Shown one piece after another: positions 19,108 to 28,004 of a stretch of DNA of 64,000 nt. The notes under the pieces are model-generated. The model did no database searches and was not told the DNA's origin. It saw only the letters and a list, made by a program, of their open reading frames with translations. Numbering within the stretch: position 1 is the stretch's first letter; the number at the start of each line of letters is the position of its first letter. Source of the stretch: CAZMGV01 sp964621525 [NCBI: uncultured bacterium] (lineage in GTDB: Bacteria > JAGRBM01). The translations under genes and the position numbers were made by a program. The stretch covers positions 37,868 through 101,867 of the forward strand of contig CAZUMS010000010.1 of NCBI GenBank assembly GCA_964621525.1, written 5' to 3'.

Positions 19108-19139
19108 CGACCCTTCGACGGCGCTCAGGGTGAGCGGCA
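19108..19139. repeat. 32-bp dispersed repeat, copy 1
   Basis: A 32-base sequence with core CCTTCGACGGCGCTCAGGGT. It recurs exactly, in inverted orientation, at 60246-60277, about 41 kb away. The core resembles the TTCGACAAGCTCAGG-type intergenic repeat found in many bacterial genomes. Confidence 0.9.
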
Positions 19140-19235
19140 TCCGGTTCCCCCTCCCTGCCTGTAGGGAGGGGGTCAGGGGGAGAGTCCAGAAAACGAGGGG
19201 GTGAAGGCGCCCGGTCTCCCGCCAGGGTGAGCCGC
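19131..19235. repeat. Dispersed G/C-run repeat, copy A
   Basis: About 105 bp: GAGCGGCATCCGGTTCC, a CCCTCCCT-GCCTGT-AGGGAGGG hairpin, GGGGGAGAGTCCAGAAAAC, a G-run, then GCGCCCGGTCTCCCGCC. It is nearly identical to 22335-22442, and a diverged copy lies at 63911-63993. Confidence 0.88.
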
Positions 19236-19297
19236 CGGTCCAGCGCGTCGTAGACGTAATGGCCGGAATGCGACAGCGCACCGCTTCGTCTCCGACC

Positions 19298-20164
19298 CTA
19301 TTCATCCAGCCAAAAATAATTACGGATGGCCTTCCACGGATTGTTTACAAGCCCGGATAGCTGTGCCCAGAACATCAGACAGAACCCAACCGTAAACCCG
19401 CCGAGATCAACTTCGGGATCGACGGACTGGGTATTCATAATCAGAAGTTCCGCCATCCGGCGTTCGATCCCTTCCCGCTGTTTCTCCGCATCTCCAAGCT
19501 GTAGTTTGCACCACCAGTACAACGCCTGATGGCAGATATGATCCCGGTTCTTCGCCGGGTCGAAGGACCGGCTCAGTTTCGGCGACGGGGTCAGGATATC
19601 CGAATACTCAATCCCCCGACGCCATTCCCCAGCGATTACGCATTCCTCGAGAAACGAATTTGCATAATAAACCTTATCTGCCTTTACAAATATCTTCACA
19701 CGGGATCTATGCTTTATCGTCTTCCGCCGGATCTCCTCTCCTTCCTTCAGAATCGCCAGCGGCAAGGCTCCCTCCATCATCCAGACGGCTTCAACCTGGT
19801 ACAATCCAGCCGACACCGAATAGTAGCTATCATCATCCAAGAGATTGGGCTCGTATCGTCTTGGAACTTCCGCTCCCCATCGCATCCAGAAGCGCTTGAG
19901 GTTGGCCCACGCTTTCAGCCTGTTACAAACGGGCAAATTCCATCCCACTGTTACCGTGGTTACGATATCATTTATTAATGTGCGATTATCATCAAAACGT
20001 TTCTCCTCTTCGCACCTCTTACCGGCATTCACGGCGTAGTCGGTCATGTCGGGATCGTCCGCATTAATACGAATAATGCGCGAAATACGCTGCTCAATGT
20101 CCTGCCGCTGCGCAGCGGTCGGCTCGCCATATTGGATCAGCGGCCGTGTGCGTGATCCCGCCAT
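19298..20164 (-). CDS. Unknown protein in a decayed Rhs locus
   Basis: A 288-residue protein of noticeably lower GC than its surroundings. It is rich in Trp, Tyr and charged residues; the C-terminus has one or two hydrophobic stretches (GGFTVGFCLMFWAQLSGLV). I do not recognise the family. The frame extends upstream through a G9 run into a typical Rhs YD-repeat stretch (YGYDNVGRLTA, near 20200-20235), so the protein was once, or still is, joined to an Rhs core fragment. The ATG before AGSRTR is chosen because the longer GTG start lies inside the YD repeat. It could be a toxin or immunity cassette of a polymorphic toxin. Confidence 0.5.
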   Translation of the reverse strand: MAGSRTRPLIQYGEPTAAQRQDIEQRISRIIRINADDPDMTDYAVNAGKRCEEEKRFDDNRTLINDIVTTVTVGWNLPVCNRLKAWANLKRFWMRWGAEVPRRYEPNLLDDDSYYSVSAGLYQVEAVWMMEGALPLAILKEGEEIRRKTIKHRSRVKIFVKADKVYYANSFLEECVIAGEWRRGIEYSDILTPSPKLSRSFDPAKNRDHICHQALYWWCKLQLGDAEKQREGIERRMAELLIMNTQSVDPEVDLGGFTVGFCLMFWAQLSGLVNNPWKAIRNYFWLDE

Positions 20165-20260
20165 TAGGCCCCCCCCCGCGTTGCACTTCCCGGCGGCACA
20201 GGCCGTGAGTCTCCCCACGTTGTCGTAACCGTAGTCCGGCGAAAACGATAATTTATTTAA

Positions 20261-20938
20261 TTAGCTGATCCGAAAACTCGCCAGACCGGGAGGATGGATT
20301 ACGGTGTAATCATCTTTCCCCGTCTCCCTATAGGCGGCCTTTATTTTAGTTAGCTGACCGCTTCTCCGAAGTACAAATTCGATACGCTTAAAGGTTTCTT
20401 TCGGTGAATCCGTATGAATAAATATATTCATTTCCCCCGACCCGGCGTCGTGCCCATCGACGGCTCCAAGATTGCCTATGGTTCCTATTATCTTTTCCTC
20501 AAGGGCGATCATCTCATCGTAGTCGTTGATCGATTCCGCAGGCATTTGCAGAACGAATACATATTTCTTCTTCCTCGCCGCTCCATTCATCGCAAGTTGA
20601 TTATCTTGGTCGATTGGCATTCTGCACCCACCTTTGCATTTCGTCCCACCAATTTGTTGCTTCGCTGTGCAGTTGAGAAGAAGCATAGTCCGGATCCAGA
20701 ACGGGCGCTGCTTCTTCCCCGTCGGATCGTAATTGTTCACCGGATCGGCGTTGGCGTAGAGGTATTCGTGCAGGCTGAACGGATCGGTTGGGCTGTACGA
20801 CCTTGGGTCTTCCGAGATAAAGATTCCCGCGTCCGGGTCGTACCAGCGGGCTTTCATCTGGACGAGGCCGGTGACGGGGTCCATCTCCTGGCCCGTGTAG
20901 CCGAGCGGGAGTCCCGTTCCCCCAATTCTTTCAGTTAG
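20261..20938 (-). pseudogene. Rhs core fragment with a variable C-terminal domain
   Basis: An open frame of 226 codons that starts abruptly after a TAA. It contains the end of an Rhs core: GLPLGYTGQEMDPVTGLVQM, ARWYDPDAGIFISEDP, and NADPVNNYDPTGKK at the core boundary. The variable C-terminal domain (about 125 residues) then contains VDGHDAGSGEMNIFIHTD and ends DDYTVIHPP. That part looks more like a small stand-alone or immunity-type domain than a nuclease toxin. Several kilobases of Rhs N-terminus are absent, so the locus is a remnant. A start codon inside (MDPVTGLV) could still give a 207-residue product. Confidence 0.65.
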
Positions 20939-20962
20939 TTACGCCGTTTTTCTTTTCTCTGC

Positions 20963-20991
20963 TTGACTTCGCCATCTTAATACGTATTATA
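20963..20991 (+). promoter_or_regulatory. Sigma-70-like promoter for the gene at 21063
   Basis: TTGACT, a 17-base spacer, then ATTATA, in an AT-rich island (TTAATACGTATTATATACGG) that stands out from the GC-rich surroundings. The start of transcription would fall near 20998, about 65 bases before the ATG. Confidence 0.55.
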
Positions 20992-21062
20992 TACGGTACT
21001 CGCTGGGAGCCGGTTCTCCCCGGTCCGGCGGCGCGGCCACCCGGCAAAGAGGGCACAACTCC

Positions 21063-22022
21063 ATGGAGCGAAAACTGAAAATGGTTCCCCGCAGCGGCGA
21101 CACCCCGCAACATGCGCGGCGGGCCTTGTTCGCCGCGGAGCCGGGGGCAACTGCGGATGACGGAGGCTTTGCGCCGGTTCCGCCGCTTCCCACAGGTCCC
21201 AGTCCCGTCGATCCCGCCCGGGCGGTGCTGGACGAGATCCAGCAGAAGATCATCCGCGGGCAGCCCGTGCGGCGGGACGACTGGCAGCGGTTCCAGATCC
21301 AGATGATCAACTTCAACCTGGACCTCTGCCGCCGCGACGACGTGCCCGTGCGCGTGAAGGCGGCCGCCTCCGGCAAATGCATCTGGGCCGCGCAGCAGAA
21401 TCAGGAGATGATCCGGCGGGACGAGGAACAGGCGCGGGATCACGCCCACGGCCATGAGCTCGCCTCACACAGGGCGGAGTTTGCCGCGGACGCCGCGAAG
21501 ACCGGAGGCAAGGACCGCCACCCTGATTCCGCCGCCGGAGGAGACGAAAGTTCCGCCGGTCCGCCGGAATATCGGGCGCATATCGACAAGCGCCTGATCC
21601 GCTGCGCGCTCCCCCTGCCCATCGCCATTCCCAGACTCGATCTCCCCGCCAGCGTCCCGCCCCAGCGCCCGGACGAGTTCAATCCTCTCGGCTGCCCGGG
21701 CTGGGCGCTCCACCGGGACAACGGATTGACCCGGACCGATCTCGATCCGGACGACCTGCCCGACGAGGTCTACTGGCTGGGCTCCCGGCCCGGGCGGTTC
21801 CCCCCTCGCACGAAAGAGCCCCTGTTCCGGGTGCTCGACTGGAATACTTACGGCGCCGCCCGTTATGTCCGCACCGTGCGGGGCCGCCGGTTCCGTCCGG
21901 TTCTCTCCGCAATGGACAGCCATGACAGCGGGATCAATCTCCGTCATTCGCCCTGGCACGAGGAGGCGATGCTCGCCGCCGAGGCTATCCTCGCCGCCCT
22001 GCTTCCGCTCCGGACGGACTAA
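21063..22022 (+). CDS. Hypothetical protein, unrecognised
   Basis: A 319-residue protein with no recognised domain. Residues about 1-50 are Pro/Ala-rich; about 50-120 form charged amphipathic helices (DEIQQKIIRG, WQRFQIQMINFNL); 120-165 are polar and disordered; the C-terminal half has many Pro, Arg and Trp residues and a conserved-looking LDWNTYGAARYVRT block. The start is supported by an upstream promoter at 20963-20991 and a weak GAGG ribosome binding site. A long frame on the other strand is a shadow. It lies in the accessory region between the Rhs remnant and a repeat block, so it may be acquired cargo. Confidence 0.5.
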   Translation: MERKLKMVPRSGDTPQHARRALFAAEPGATADDGGFAPVPPLPTGPSPVDPARAVLDEIQQKIIRGQPVRRDDWQRFQIQMINFNLDLCRRDDVPVRVKAAASGKCIWAAQQNQEMIRRDEEQARDHAHGHELASHRAEFAADAAKTGGKDRHPDSAAGGDESSAGPPEYRAHIDKRLIRCALPLPIAIPRLDLPASVPPQRPDEFNPLGCPGWALHRDNGLTRTDLDPDDLPDEVYWLGSRPGRFPPRTKEPLFRVLDWNTYGAARYVRTVRGRRFRPVLSAMDSHDSGINLRHSPWHEEAMLAAEAILAALLPLRTD

Positions 22023-22334
22023 AGTTCCCGCGCGCACGTCTCTGCACGAACGAAACCGCCGCTCCGGAATGCCCCCATACGGGACGCCGGTATCCCGTTT
22101 GCACGGGTCAGCACACATCGACACGCGTCAGCACGGAAAAACACGGAACGAACTCACCCGCCCCTCCGGGGCTGCCCTCTCTACTGACGTAAAGAGGGCT
22201 GGAGTCCAGCTAACCCCGGTAACTGAAGCGGTCCCTTCTCTACGCAGGTAGAGAAGGGTGGTGCGGGGAGCGCCGGGATGAGTTCGAGTCAGACAGAAAA
22301 AATGGGGGGGGTGGCACCCGGTCTCCCGCCAGGC

Positions 22335-22442
22335 TGAGCGGCATCCGGTTCCCCCTCCCTGCCTGTAGGGAGGGGGTGAGGGGGAGAGTCCAGAAAACGG
22401 GAGGGGGGGGGAGGCGCCCGGTCTCCCGCCAGGGTGAGCCGC
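22335..22442. repeat. Dispersed G/C-run repeat, copy B
   Basis: Nearly the same 108-bp sequence as 19131-19235 in the same orientation, differing mainly in the length of the G-run in the middle. The CCCTCCCT/AGGGAGGG hairpin is intact in both. Confidence 0.88.
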
Positions 22443-22645
22443 TTCCTCCCCTCCCGTTAATCCTCGTTTCAGAAACCCCGTTTTCGGGGGTGGGGGGCGG
22501 GGACCCCTCCTTATAACGGCGGTTTGGCTTCCATACCGGCCGCTCCCCAATCTGGAACAAAAGCCCTGTTCCCGGATCGCCCACCGCTCGTTTTTGGAGC
22601 GCCGCGTTACCTGTATAACTAGCTGATATTTATAGGATTTATTCT

Positions 22646-22662
22646 TTGGCACATCATTTGTA
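22646..22662 (+). promoter_or_regulatory. Candidate sigma-54 (-24/-12) promoter
   Basis: TTGGCACATCATTTGTA matches the sigma-54 consensus TGGCACR-N4-TTGCW with correct spacing and one mismatch (GC to GT in the -12 element). Transcription would start near 22673, about 63 bases before the lipoprotein gene. No enhancer-binding regulator gene is nearby. Confidence 0.5.
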
Positions 22663-22735
22663 ATACATAAAATCGTGATCATCAGGCCCCCGGACCCAAC
22701 CCCCCGGAGGCCCCCTCAAGAAGGAGGGACTGAAG

Positions 22736-23308
22736 ATGAAAGCGAATGTGAAAAGGATCTCCGGACTCGCCGCCCTGGCCCTCGTGCTGGGGATTTCCTC
22801 GGGCTGCGCCGAGGCGGTGCTCGTGACCGGCACGATGGCCGCTCCGGCGGTCGCGGCGGGCTCTTCGCTCGCGCTGGCCGCCAAGACCGGCGAGACCATG
22901 ACGACCACCAAGTGGTACGACGGCCTGGACCACTACGACCGGCAGGACCCGGCGGCCGTCCGCTACGCGAAGCTCCAGGACGCGGCCCGCGAGATCGAGG
23001 CCCGGTTCGGCATCCCCGTGACGCCGATGGAAGTGGAAGTGCTGGCGAAGCTCTACGAGGCGAAGAACGCCGACCTGAAGACCTTCGCCGAGGACCGGCG
23101 CATGAGCCGCACCCAGATCACCGAGGCGATCCGCACGCTGCGGGCCAAGGGGCTCGTCTCCGTGCGTGACGACAGCACCCGGCCGGGCGGCTACGTGGCC
23201 GCCCCCACGGGCCGGGCACTGGCCTTCGGCCACCCGCTGGAACTGGGCCGGGAGCCCGGCGCCGGCCAGCCCCCGGTGTTCGTCCTGAACGAGATGGCGA
23301 AGGACTAA
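22736..23308 (+). CDS. Putative lipoprotein with winged-helix-like C-terminal domain
   Basis: A 190-residue protein. The N-terminus is a signal peptide ending ISSGC (C23), a slightly unusual lipobox, followed by an Ala-rich hydrophobic stretch. Residues about 75-150 look like a MarR-type winged helix: a helix before VEVLAKLYEAKN, a helix-turn-helix with MSRTQITEAIRTLRAKGLV, and a wing with SVRDDS and GGYVAAPTGRA. A DNA-binding fold behind an export signal is contradictory, so the protein may be membrane-anchored with a cytoplasmic domain, or the fold may serve another purpose. A strong AAGGAGGG site fixes the start. Confidence 0.68.
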   Translation: MKANVKRISGLAALALVLGISSGCAEAVLVTGTMAAPAVAAGSSLALAAKTGETMTTTKWYDGLDHYDRQDPAAVRYAKLQDAAREIEARFGIPVTPMEVEVLAKLYEAKNADLKTFAEDRRMSRTQITEAIRTLRAKGLVSVRDDSTRPGGYVAAPTGRALAFGHPLELGREPGAGQPPVFVLNEMAKD

Positions 23309-23365
23309 CCCGGCGTTCACCGGAACTTAACGGACCCATCGTTGGAAAGAGTGAGGCACGAAACC

Positions 23366-23599
23366 ATGAACGAACGCGAATACCAGAGAATCCTCGCGAA
23401 GATCCACGAAGTGCGCCGCAAGGCGGTGCAGGGATACTCGGCGAACGCCCCCGAAGACGGCCCTGACGGCGGCGGAGTCGCCGGTGCCTGCAAGGTGATC
23501 TCGCTGGTGCAGAAGACGATTTTCCGTCCGCAGCCGGCCCCCGCCGCGCCCCGCCCGGCCGGAGCCCCGGGTTCCGCCCGCCGGTCCGCCGCCGCCTGA
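23366..23599 (+). CDS. Small protein of unknown function
   Basis: A 77-residue protein: an N-terminal amphipathic helix (NEREYQRILAKIHEVRRK), a Gly-rich turn, a short VISLVQKTIF segment and an Ala/Pro/Arg-rich tail. The ATG eight codons into the open frame is favoured because a GTGAGG stretch lies about ten bases before it. It follows the winged-helix lipoprotein by 57 bases and ends before a strong terminator, so the two genes probably share a transcript. I do not recognise the family. Confidence 0.55.
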   Translation: MNEREYQRILAKIHEVRRKAVQGYSANAPEDGPDGGGVAGACKVISLVQKTIFRPQPAPAAPRPAGAPGSARRSAAA

Positions 23600-23647
23600 T
23601 CCGCGGCCCCTGGCCGCCCTTCACGAAAGGGACGGCCCGCTCCAGAG

Positions 23648-23677
23648 AAGGGCTCCCGCCGCAAGGCGGGGGCCCTT
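23648..23677 (+). terminator. Strong hairpin terminator between convergent genes
   Basis: A 13-pair stem with one T-G pair, AAGGGCTCCCGCC / GGCGGGGGCCCTT, with GCAA loop, then CAGCTTTTCC. It ends the transcript of the small gene and reaches the first base of the glgB stop from the other strand. Confidence 0.8.
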
Positions 23678-25587
23678 CAGCTTTTCCGGACGTTTTTCAG
23701 GAACACCGCCCCGAGCGGCGGCAGGGTGAGGCTCAGGGAGAACTCCCGCCCGTGCGCGGGCACGGCCTCGGCCGTCCTCCCCCCCAGATTACCCTGCCCG
23801 CTCCCGCCGTAATCGGCCGCGTCGGTGTTCAGGATCTCCCGCCAGTGACCTCCCGCGGGCACTCCCGTGCGGTAGCCGTATCTCGGCACCGGGGTGAAGT
23901 TGAACACGGCGAGAACGGTATCCTCGGGCCGTTCCGACCGGCGGACGAGGCTCAAGATGCTCTGAATCGAGTCGTTGCAGTCGATCCATTCGAAACCGCC
24001 GGGCTCGGTCTCCAGCCGGTGGAGCGCCGGCTCCCGCCGGTAGAGGCCGTTCAGGTCGCGCACGAGTTTCTGGACGCCCCGGTGCGGGGCCGCCCCCGCG
24101 AGGTGCCAGTCGAGACTCTCCTCGTGCGTCCATTCGCGTTCCTGCCCGAACTCTCCGCCCATGAACAGGAGCTTCTTGCCCGGTTGTGCATGCTGCCAGG
24201 CGAACAGCAGCCGGAGATTCGCCAGCCGCTGCCACGGGTCGCCGGGCATCCGGCCGAGCAGGGAACCTTTCCCGTGGACCACCTCGTCATGGGAGAGCGG
24301 CAGCATGAAGTTTTCGGCGAAGGCGTAGAGCATCCGGAAAGTGACGTCGTTGTGGTGGAACTGCCGGAACACCGGGTCGAGCGACAGATAGCCCAGCGTG
24401 TCGTGCATCCAGCCCATGTCCCACTTGAGCCCGAAGCCGAGCCCGCCGATATGGACCGGCTTCGACACCATCGCCCAGGAGGTGGACTCTTCGGCGACCG
24501 TCTGGACGTCCGGATAGTTGAGATAAACGGTTTCGTTGAGGCCGCGCAGGAAAGAGATGGCCTCAAGGTTTTCCTTGCCGCCGTAGCGGTTCGGGATCCA
24601 CTCGCCTTCTTTCCGCGAGTAGTCGAGGTAGAGCATCGACGCCACGGCATCCACGCGGAGGCCGTCCGCGTGATAGCGATCCAGCCAGTAGACGGCGCTG
24701 CTCGTGAGGAACGAGCGGACCTCGTGACGGCCGTAGTTGAAGATGTAGCTCCGCCAGTCGGGATGAAACCCCTGCCGGGGGTCGGCGTGCTCGTAGAGGT
24801 GCGTCCCGTCGAAGAACGCCAGCCCGTGGCCGTCCGAAGGGAAGTGCGAGGGCACCCAGTCGAGAATCACCCCGATGCCGCTCCCATGCAGCGTGTCCAC
24901 GAACGCCATGAAATCCTGCGGCGTTCCGTACCGTCCGCTCGGGGCGAAATAGCCGGTCGTCTGATACCCCCATGAGGCGTAGAACGGGTGTTCCATCACC
25001 GGCAGCAGTTCGACGTGGGTGAACCCCATTTCGAGACAATAGGCAGCGAGCCTCGGGGCGATCTCACCATAGGACAGGAGGCGGGATGGTTCCGCCGGAT
25101 CCCGCTGCCACGAACCCAGATGCATCTCGTAGACGGACATGGGGGCCTTGAGACTGTTCGCCTCCCGGCGCTTTCGCATCCACTCCCCGTCGTTCCAGCC
25201 GTAGGCGAGATCCCAGACGATCGAGGCGTTACCGGGCGCGGGCTCCGTGAAGAACGCAAAGGGGTCGGCCTTGTCCGTCCGGAAACCGTCCACGCGGGAT
25301 TCGATGAAGTACTTGTACCGGTCGCCCTTCTTCACGCCGGCAATAAAACCTTCCCAGACACCGGACCCCGCCAGCATGGAGAGAGGGTTGCTGCCGCTGT
25401 TCCATCCGTTGAAATCGCCGATGACCGAAACCCGGGCCGCGTTCGGAGCCCAGACAGCGAACCGCACCCCCGCCTTCCCGTCCTCGACGGTCGGGTGAGA
25501 ACCGAACTTCTCGTACAGCCGGAAGTGGGACCCCTCGTTGAACAGATAGAGATCCGTTTCCGTGAGACGTGAACCGGCTTCCTTCAT
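23677..25587 (-). CDS. glgB: 1,4-alpha-glucan branching enzyme
   Basis: Adds alpha-1,6 branches to glycogen. The product is 636 residues: an N-terminal CBM48 domain ([22 protein letters not shown]), a GH13 barrel with [18 protein letters not shown] (nucleophile Asp) and VAEEST (acid Glu), [16 protein letters not shown], and a C-terminal beta domain. The length is that of the short-form enzyme without an extra N1 module. The start overlaps the malQ stop by four bases (ATGA), so both are translated from one message for glycogen and maltodextrin turnover. Confidence 0.95.
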   Translation of the reverse strand: MKEAGSRLTETDLYLFNEGSHFRLYEKFGSHPTVEDGKAGVRFAVWAPNAARVSVIGDFNGWNSGSNPLSMLAGSGVWEGFIAGVKKGDRYKYFIESRVDGFRTDKADPFAFFTEPAPGNASIVWDLAYGWNDGEWMRKRREANSLKAPMSVYEMHLGSWQRDPAEPSRLLSYGEIAPRLAAYCLEMGFTHVELLPVMEHPFYASWGYQTTGYFAPSGRYGTPQDFMAFVDTLHGSGIGVILDWVPSHFPSDGHGLAFFDGTHLYEHADPRQGFHPDWRSYIFNYGRHEVRSFLTSSAVYWLDRYHADGLRVDAVASMLYLDYSRKEGEWIPNRYGGKENLEAISFLRGLNETVYLNYPDVQTVAEESTSWAMVSKPVHIGGLGFGLKWDMGWMHDTLGYLSLDPVFRQFHHNDVTFRMLYAFAENFMLPLSHDEVVHGKGSLLGRMPGDPWQRLANLRLLFAWQHAQPGKKLLFMGGEFGQEREWTHEESLDWHLAGAAPHRGVQKLVRDLNGLYRREPALHRLETEPGGFEWIDCNDSIQSILSLVRRSERPEDTVLAVFNFTPVPRYGYRTGVPAGGHWREILNTDAADYGGSGQGNLGGRTAEAVPAHGREFSLSLTLPPLGAVFLKNVRKS

Positions 25588-27710
25588 GCCTCACCTCCAC
25601 CCTTCGGCCTGAGGCTGCGCCAGCGGGCGAACATCGCGGCTACGGCCTCGTCGGCCTCGACATGCTCCAGGGAACGGGCGGCCTTGCGGCTCCAGTTGGC
25701 GTTCTCGGTCACGGTGCCCGGCATGTTCTGGGGTTCGGTCTCCTGCCAGAGATCTTCAAGGCTGACCACCGCCAGTTCTGCGGGACTCTTCCCGATCCAG
25801 GCGGAGCAGGCTTCCATGACAGCCGGCAAATCGTCCCGGTCCGGAGCCAGAAGCCCCTCGCGCCTCAGGAAGCTGACGACTGCCGCCCGCATCCGTTCGC
25901 GGGCCGCCTTTTCGGCCGCCACCTGGTCCCCGGTCAGGAAACCCAGTTTCTCCCGCCGGTCGAACTCCTCTCCGGTCCAGAACGAGGCGAAGGGAGGCAT
26001 GTCGTGGGTGTTCAGGCAGGCGGCAGCGCCTTCGGGAACCGGCTGGATCGCGGCGTCCGGATTCTCCGTGCACATGAACTGCATCACGTAGAGCCGGCCG
26101 AACCCGCGCTTCGACATGAGATCACGAACGGCGTCGGGAACCGTCCCGAGGTCCTCGCCGATGAGGGCGCTCCGGTTCCGCAGCGATTCGAGGGCGCAGA
26201 CCGCGAACAGTTCCTCTGCCCGGTAGTGGACGTATACGCCTTCCGTCGCCGGCGCGCCCCTTGGAATCCAGTAGAGCCGGTGAAGACTCATCACATGGTC
26301 AATCCGCAGCAGCTTCGCCGCCGAAAGATGATGGCGGATCACATGGGCGAAATGGGCGTACCGCTGCTCGCGAAGCTGCTCGGGCTGGAGCGGCGCGAAG
26401 CCCCAGTTCTGCCCGGCCATGAAAAACGGATCCGGCGGAGCTCCCGTGGCGGCGCCGTTCGCATAGCAACCCTGCTCGCGCCAGACGTCGTAGCCGTCCG
26501 GATGCACGCCGACGGGGAGGTCCAGATAAAGTCCCGCGCCGGACACCTCCGCCCGGTGAGTCGCGTCTTTCATCTGTTCGTGCGCAATCCACTGGGCATA
26601 GACATAGAAATCCCGCGCCTCGAACTTGAAGTCCGCCTCCGACAGCCGCCCCGCCTTCTGCTCCGCCGGCCAGTTCCACCAGGACGCCCGGCGGTGCTCG
26701 GTAGCCGCACGGAACCGGGCGTAGTCCTCGACCTCGGGCCGCCGCTTCGTGAACTCGGCAAACGCCTTCCACCGCTGGCCTGGGTTCTCGAAGAAATACC
26801 GGGCCAGCTTCGACAGCAGCATCCGCTTGATGGCGAACACTTCCTTGTAGCGGACATGCGGATCGTCCCGGAGGGAACCGAAGATCAGCATCTCGTCCAT
26901 GGAGGCGATCTGCCGGCGGACTTCATCGCAGCTTTCGAGCTCCGGCACTCTGGAGATATCCACATAAAGTTCATTCCAGAAGATGCGGCTCACCGGGGAA
27001 TAGGGGCTCGGATCGTACGGCTTGGCGAGGAACGACGGAAGGAGCGGAAGGGTCGCGAGGAACGAGGCACCCTGCCCGCCGAGCCACGCCGCCAGTTCGC
27101 CGAGCCCCGAATAGTCCCCCGCGCCGAAATCCTTCGCCCGGCGGAGGGCATGCAGCGGCAGGAATCCGCCCCAGGACCGGCCGAGCCCGAGTTCGCCCGG
27201 CTGAACCGCCCGCGGCGGAGCGACGATCACCAGCGACTCGGAAAAAGACCCCGCCAGTTCCGCATAGAGCGAGTGGTACCCGGGCGGCAGATCGGACGGG
27301 AACGGAAGCCACCGGGGCAGGTATCCGTCGAGACCGTACCGGTCCGCGCCTGCATCGGGCAACGCACCGGGAACGGCCGTCCATTCCCGCGCGGTGCCGT
27401 CGTCCAGAACCAGTTTGAACCGGAGCTGCCGGTCCAGTTCTCCGGCCGGGACACGGATGATCGTGCCGAAGTCCCCGCCCTGCCAGAGGGCGATGACCGG
27501 CTCCAGAAACCGTGCGGCGAGTAGCTGCCGCCGGGCTGCGAGCGCATCGCCGGCGCCCGCCCAGCAGTCCAGGGGAACGCCAAGCGCTCTCAGGATCGCC
27601 AGCAGTCCGTCAGGCGAGGCCGTACGTTCGGCCCCTGCGATGTCGTGGTATGCTGTCTGAACGCCGTAGAGACGCGCCAGCTCCTGCATGTCATCCGTCA
27701 GTGACAACAA
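25584..27710 (-). CDS. malQ: 4-alpha-glucanotransferase (amylomaltase)
   Basis: Moves alpha-1,4-glucan segments between chains (GH77), 708 residues. [15 protein letters not shown] contains the nucleophile Asp, [10 protein letters not shown] the acid/base Glu, and [14 protein letters not shown] the third carboxylate. The N-terminal 200 residues are a beta domain found in the long bacterial form. It lies upstream of glgB with a four-base overlap. Glycogen synthase and phosphorylase genes are not in the window. The region ahead of its start (27711-28004) is shared with the divergent dehydrogenase gene. Confidence 0.94.
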   Translation of the reverse strand: MLSLTDDMQELARLYGVQTAYHDIAGAERTASPDGLLAILRALGVPLDCWAGAGDALAARRQLLAARFLEPVIALWQGGDFGTIIRVPAGELDRQLRFKLVLDDGTAREWTAVPGALPDAGADRYGLDGYLPRWLPFPSDLPPGYHSLYAELAGSFSESLVIVAPPRAVQPGELGLGRSWGGFLPLHALRRAKDFGAGDYSGLGELAAWLGGQGASFLATLPLLPSFLAKPYDPSPYSPVSRIFWNELYVDISRVPELESCDEVRRQIASMDEMLIFGSLRDDPHVRYKEVFAIKRMLLSKLARYFFENPGQRWKAFAEFTKRRPEVEDYARFRAATEHRRASWWNWPAEQKAGRLSEADFKFEARDFYVYAQWIAHEQMKDATHRAEVSGAGLYLDLPVGVHPDGYDVWREQGCYANGAATGAPPDPFFMAGQNWGFAPLQPEQLREQRYAHFAHVIRHHLSAAKLLRIDHVMSLHRLYWIPRGAPATEGVYVHYRAEELFAVCALESLRNRSALIGEDLGTVPDAVRDLMSKRGFGRLYVMQFMCTENPDAAIQPVPEGAAACLNTHDMPPFASFWTGEEFDRREKLGFLTGDQVAAEKAARERMRAAVVSFLRREGLLAPDRDDLPAVMEACSAWIGKSPAELAVVSLEDLWQETEPQNMPGTVTENANWSRKAARSLEHVEADEAVAAMFARWRSLRPKGGGEA

Positions 27711-28004
27711 ACCCTTCCCCTGATGAACCGGCCTCGTCCCCGGAGCGGACGGCTCCGGCGGAGCATACCCGTTCGGCGAATCAATAACCCATTTCGCACG
27801 GAAGCAGATGAGCCCGGTCAGTAGGCCTCCGGGACCGCCCCTCCGCTGACACCGGCATCATACACACCGTTTCTTTGCCCAGCTCCCGCTTGCTTGTCGA
27901 ATCGCCGTTCGGTGAGCTAGTGACGGCCCTCGCGCCGCACTTTATCCCCCGGGATAAAGGCGGCAGCAGTCTCAGGCAGACAGAGTTTCAAAGGAGCAGT
28001 TTCA

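Larger units (their letters stand above)
22023..22735. other. Repeat-rich noncoding region
   Basis: A 713-base gap. From 22130 to 22500 it is made of short inverted repeats and long G or C runs, including a half copy (22312-22340) and a full copy (22335-22442) of a dispersed repeat. The last 100 bases become AT-rich and hold the sigma-54-like promoter of the next gene. Frames seen in it have no coding character. Confidence 0.75.

Noticed and set aside
25569-27524. 651-codon forward frame across malQ
   Set aside because: Antisense shadow of malQ, which has all GH77 motifs.
27711-28004. Third copy of the acyl-CoA operator before hbd
   Set aside because: TGAGCCCGGTCA near 27810 resembles half of the site, but its spacing is two bases shorter than the other two.
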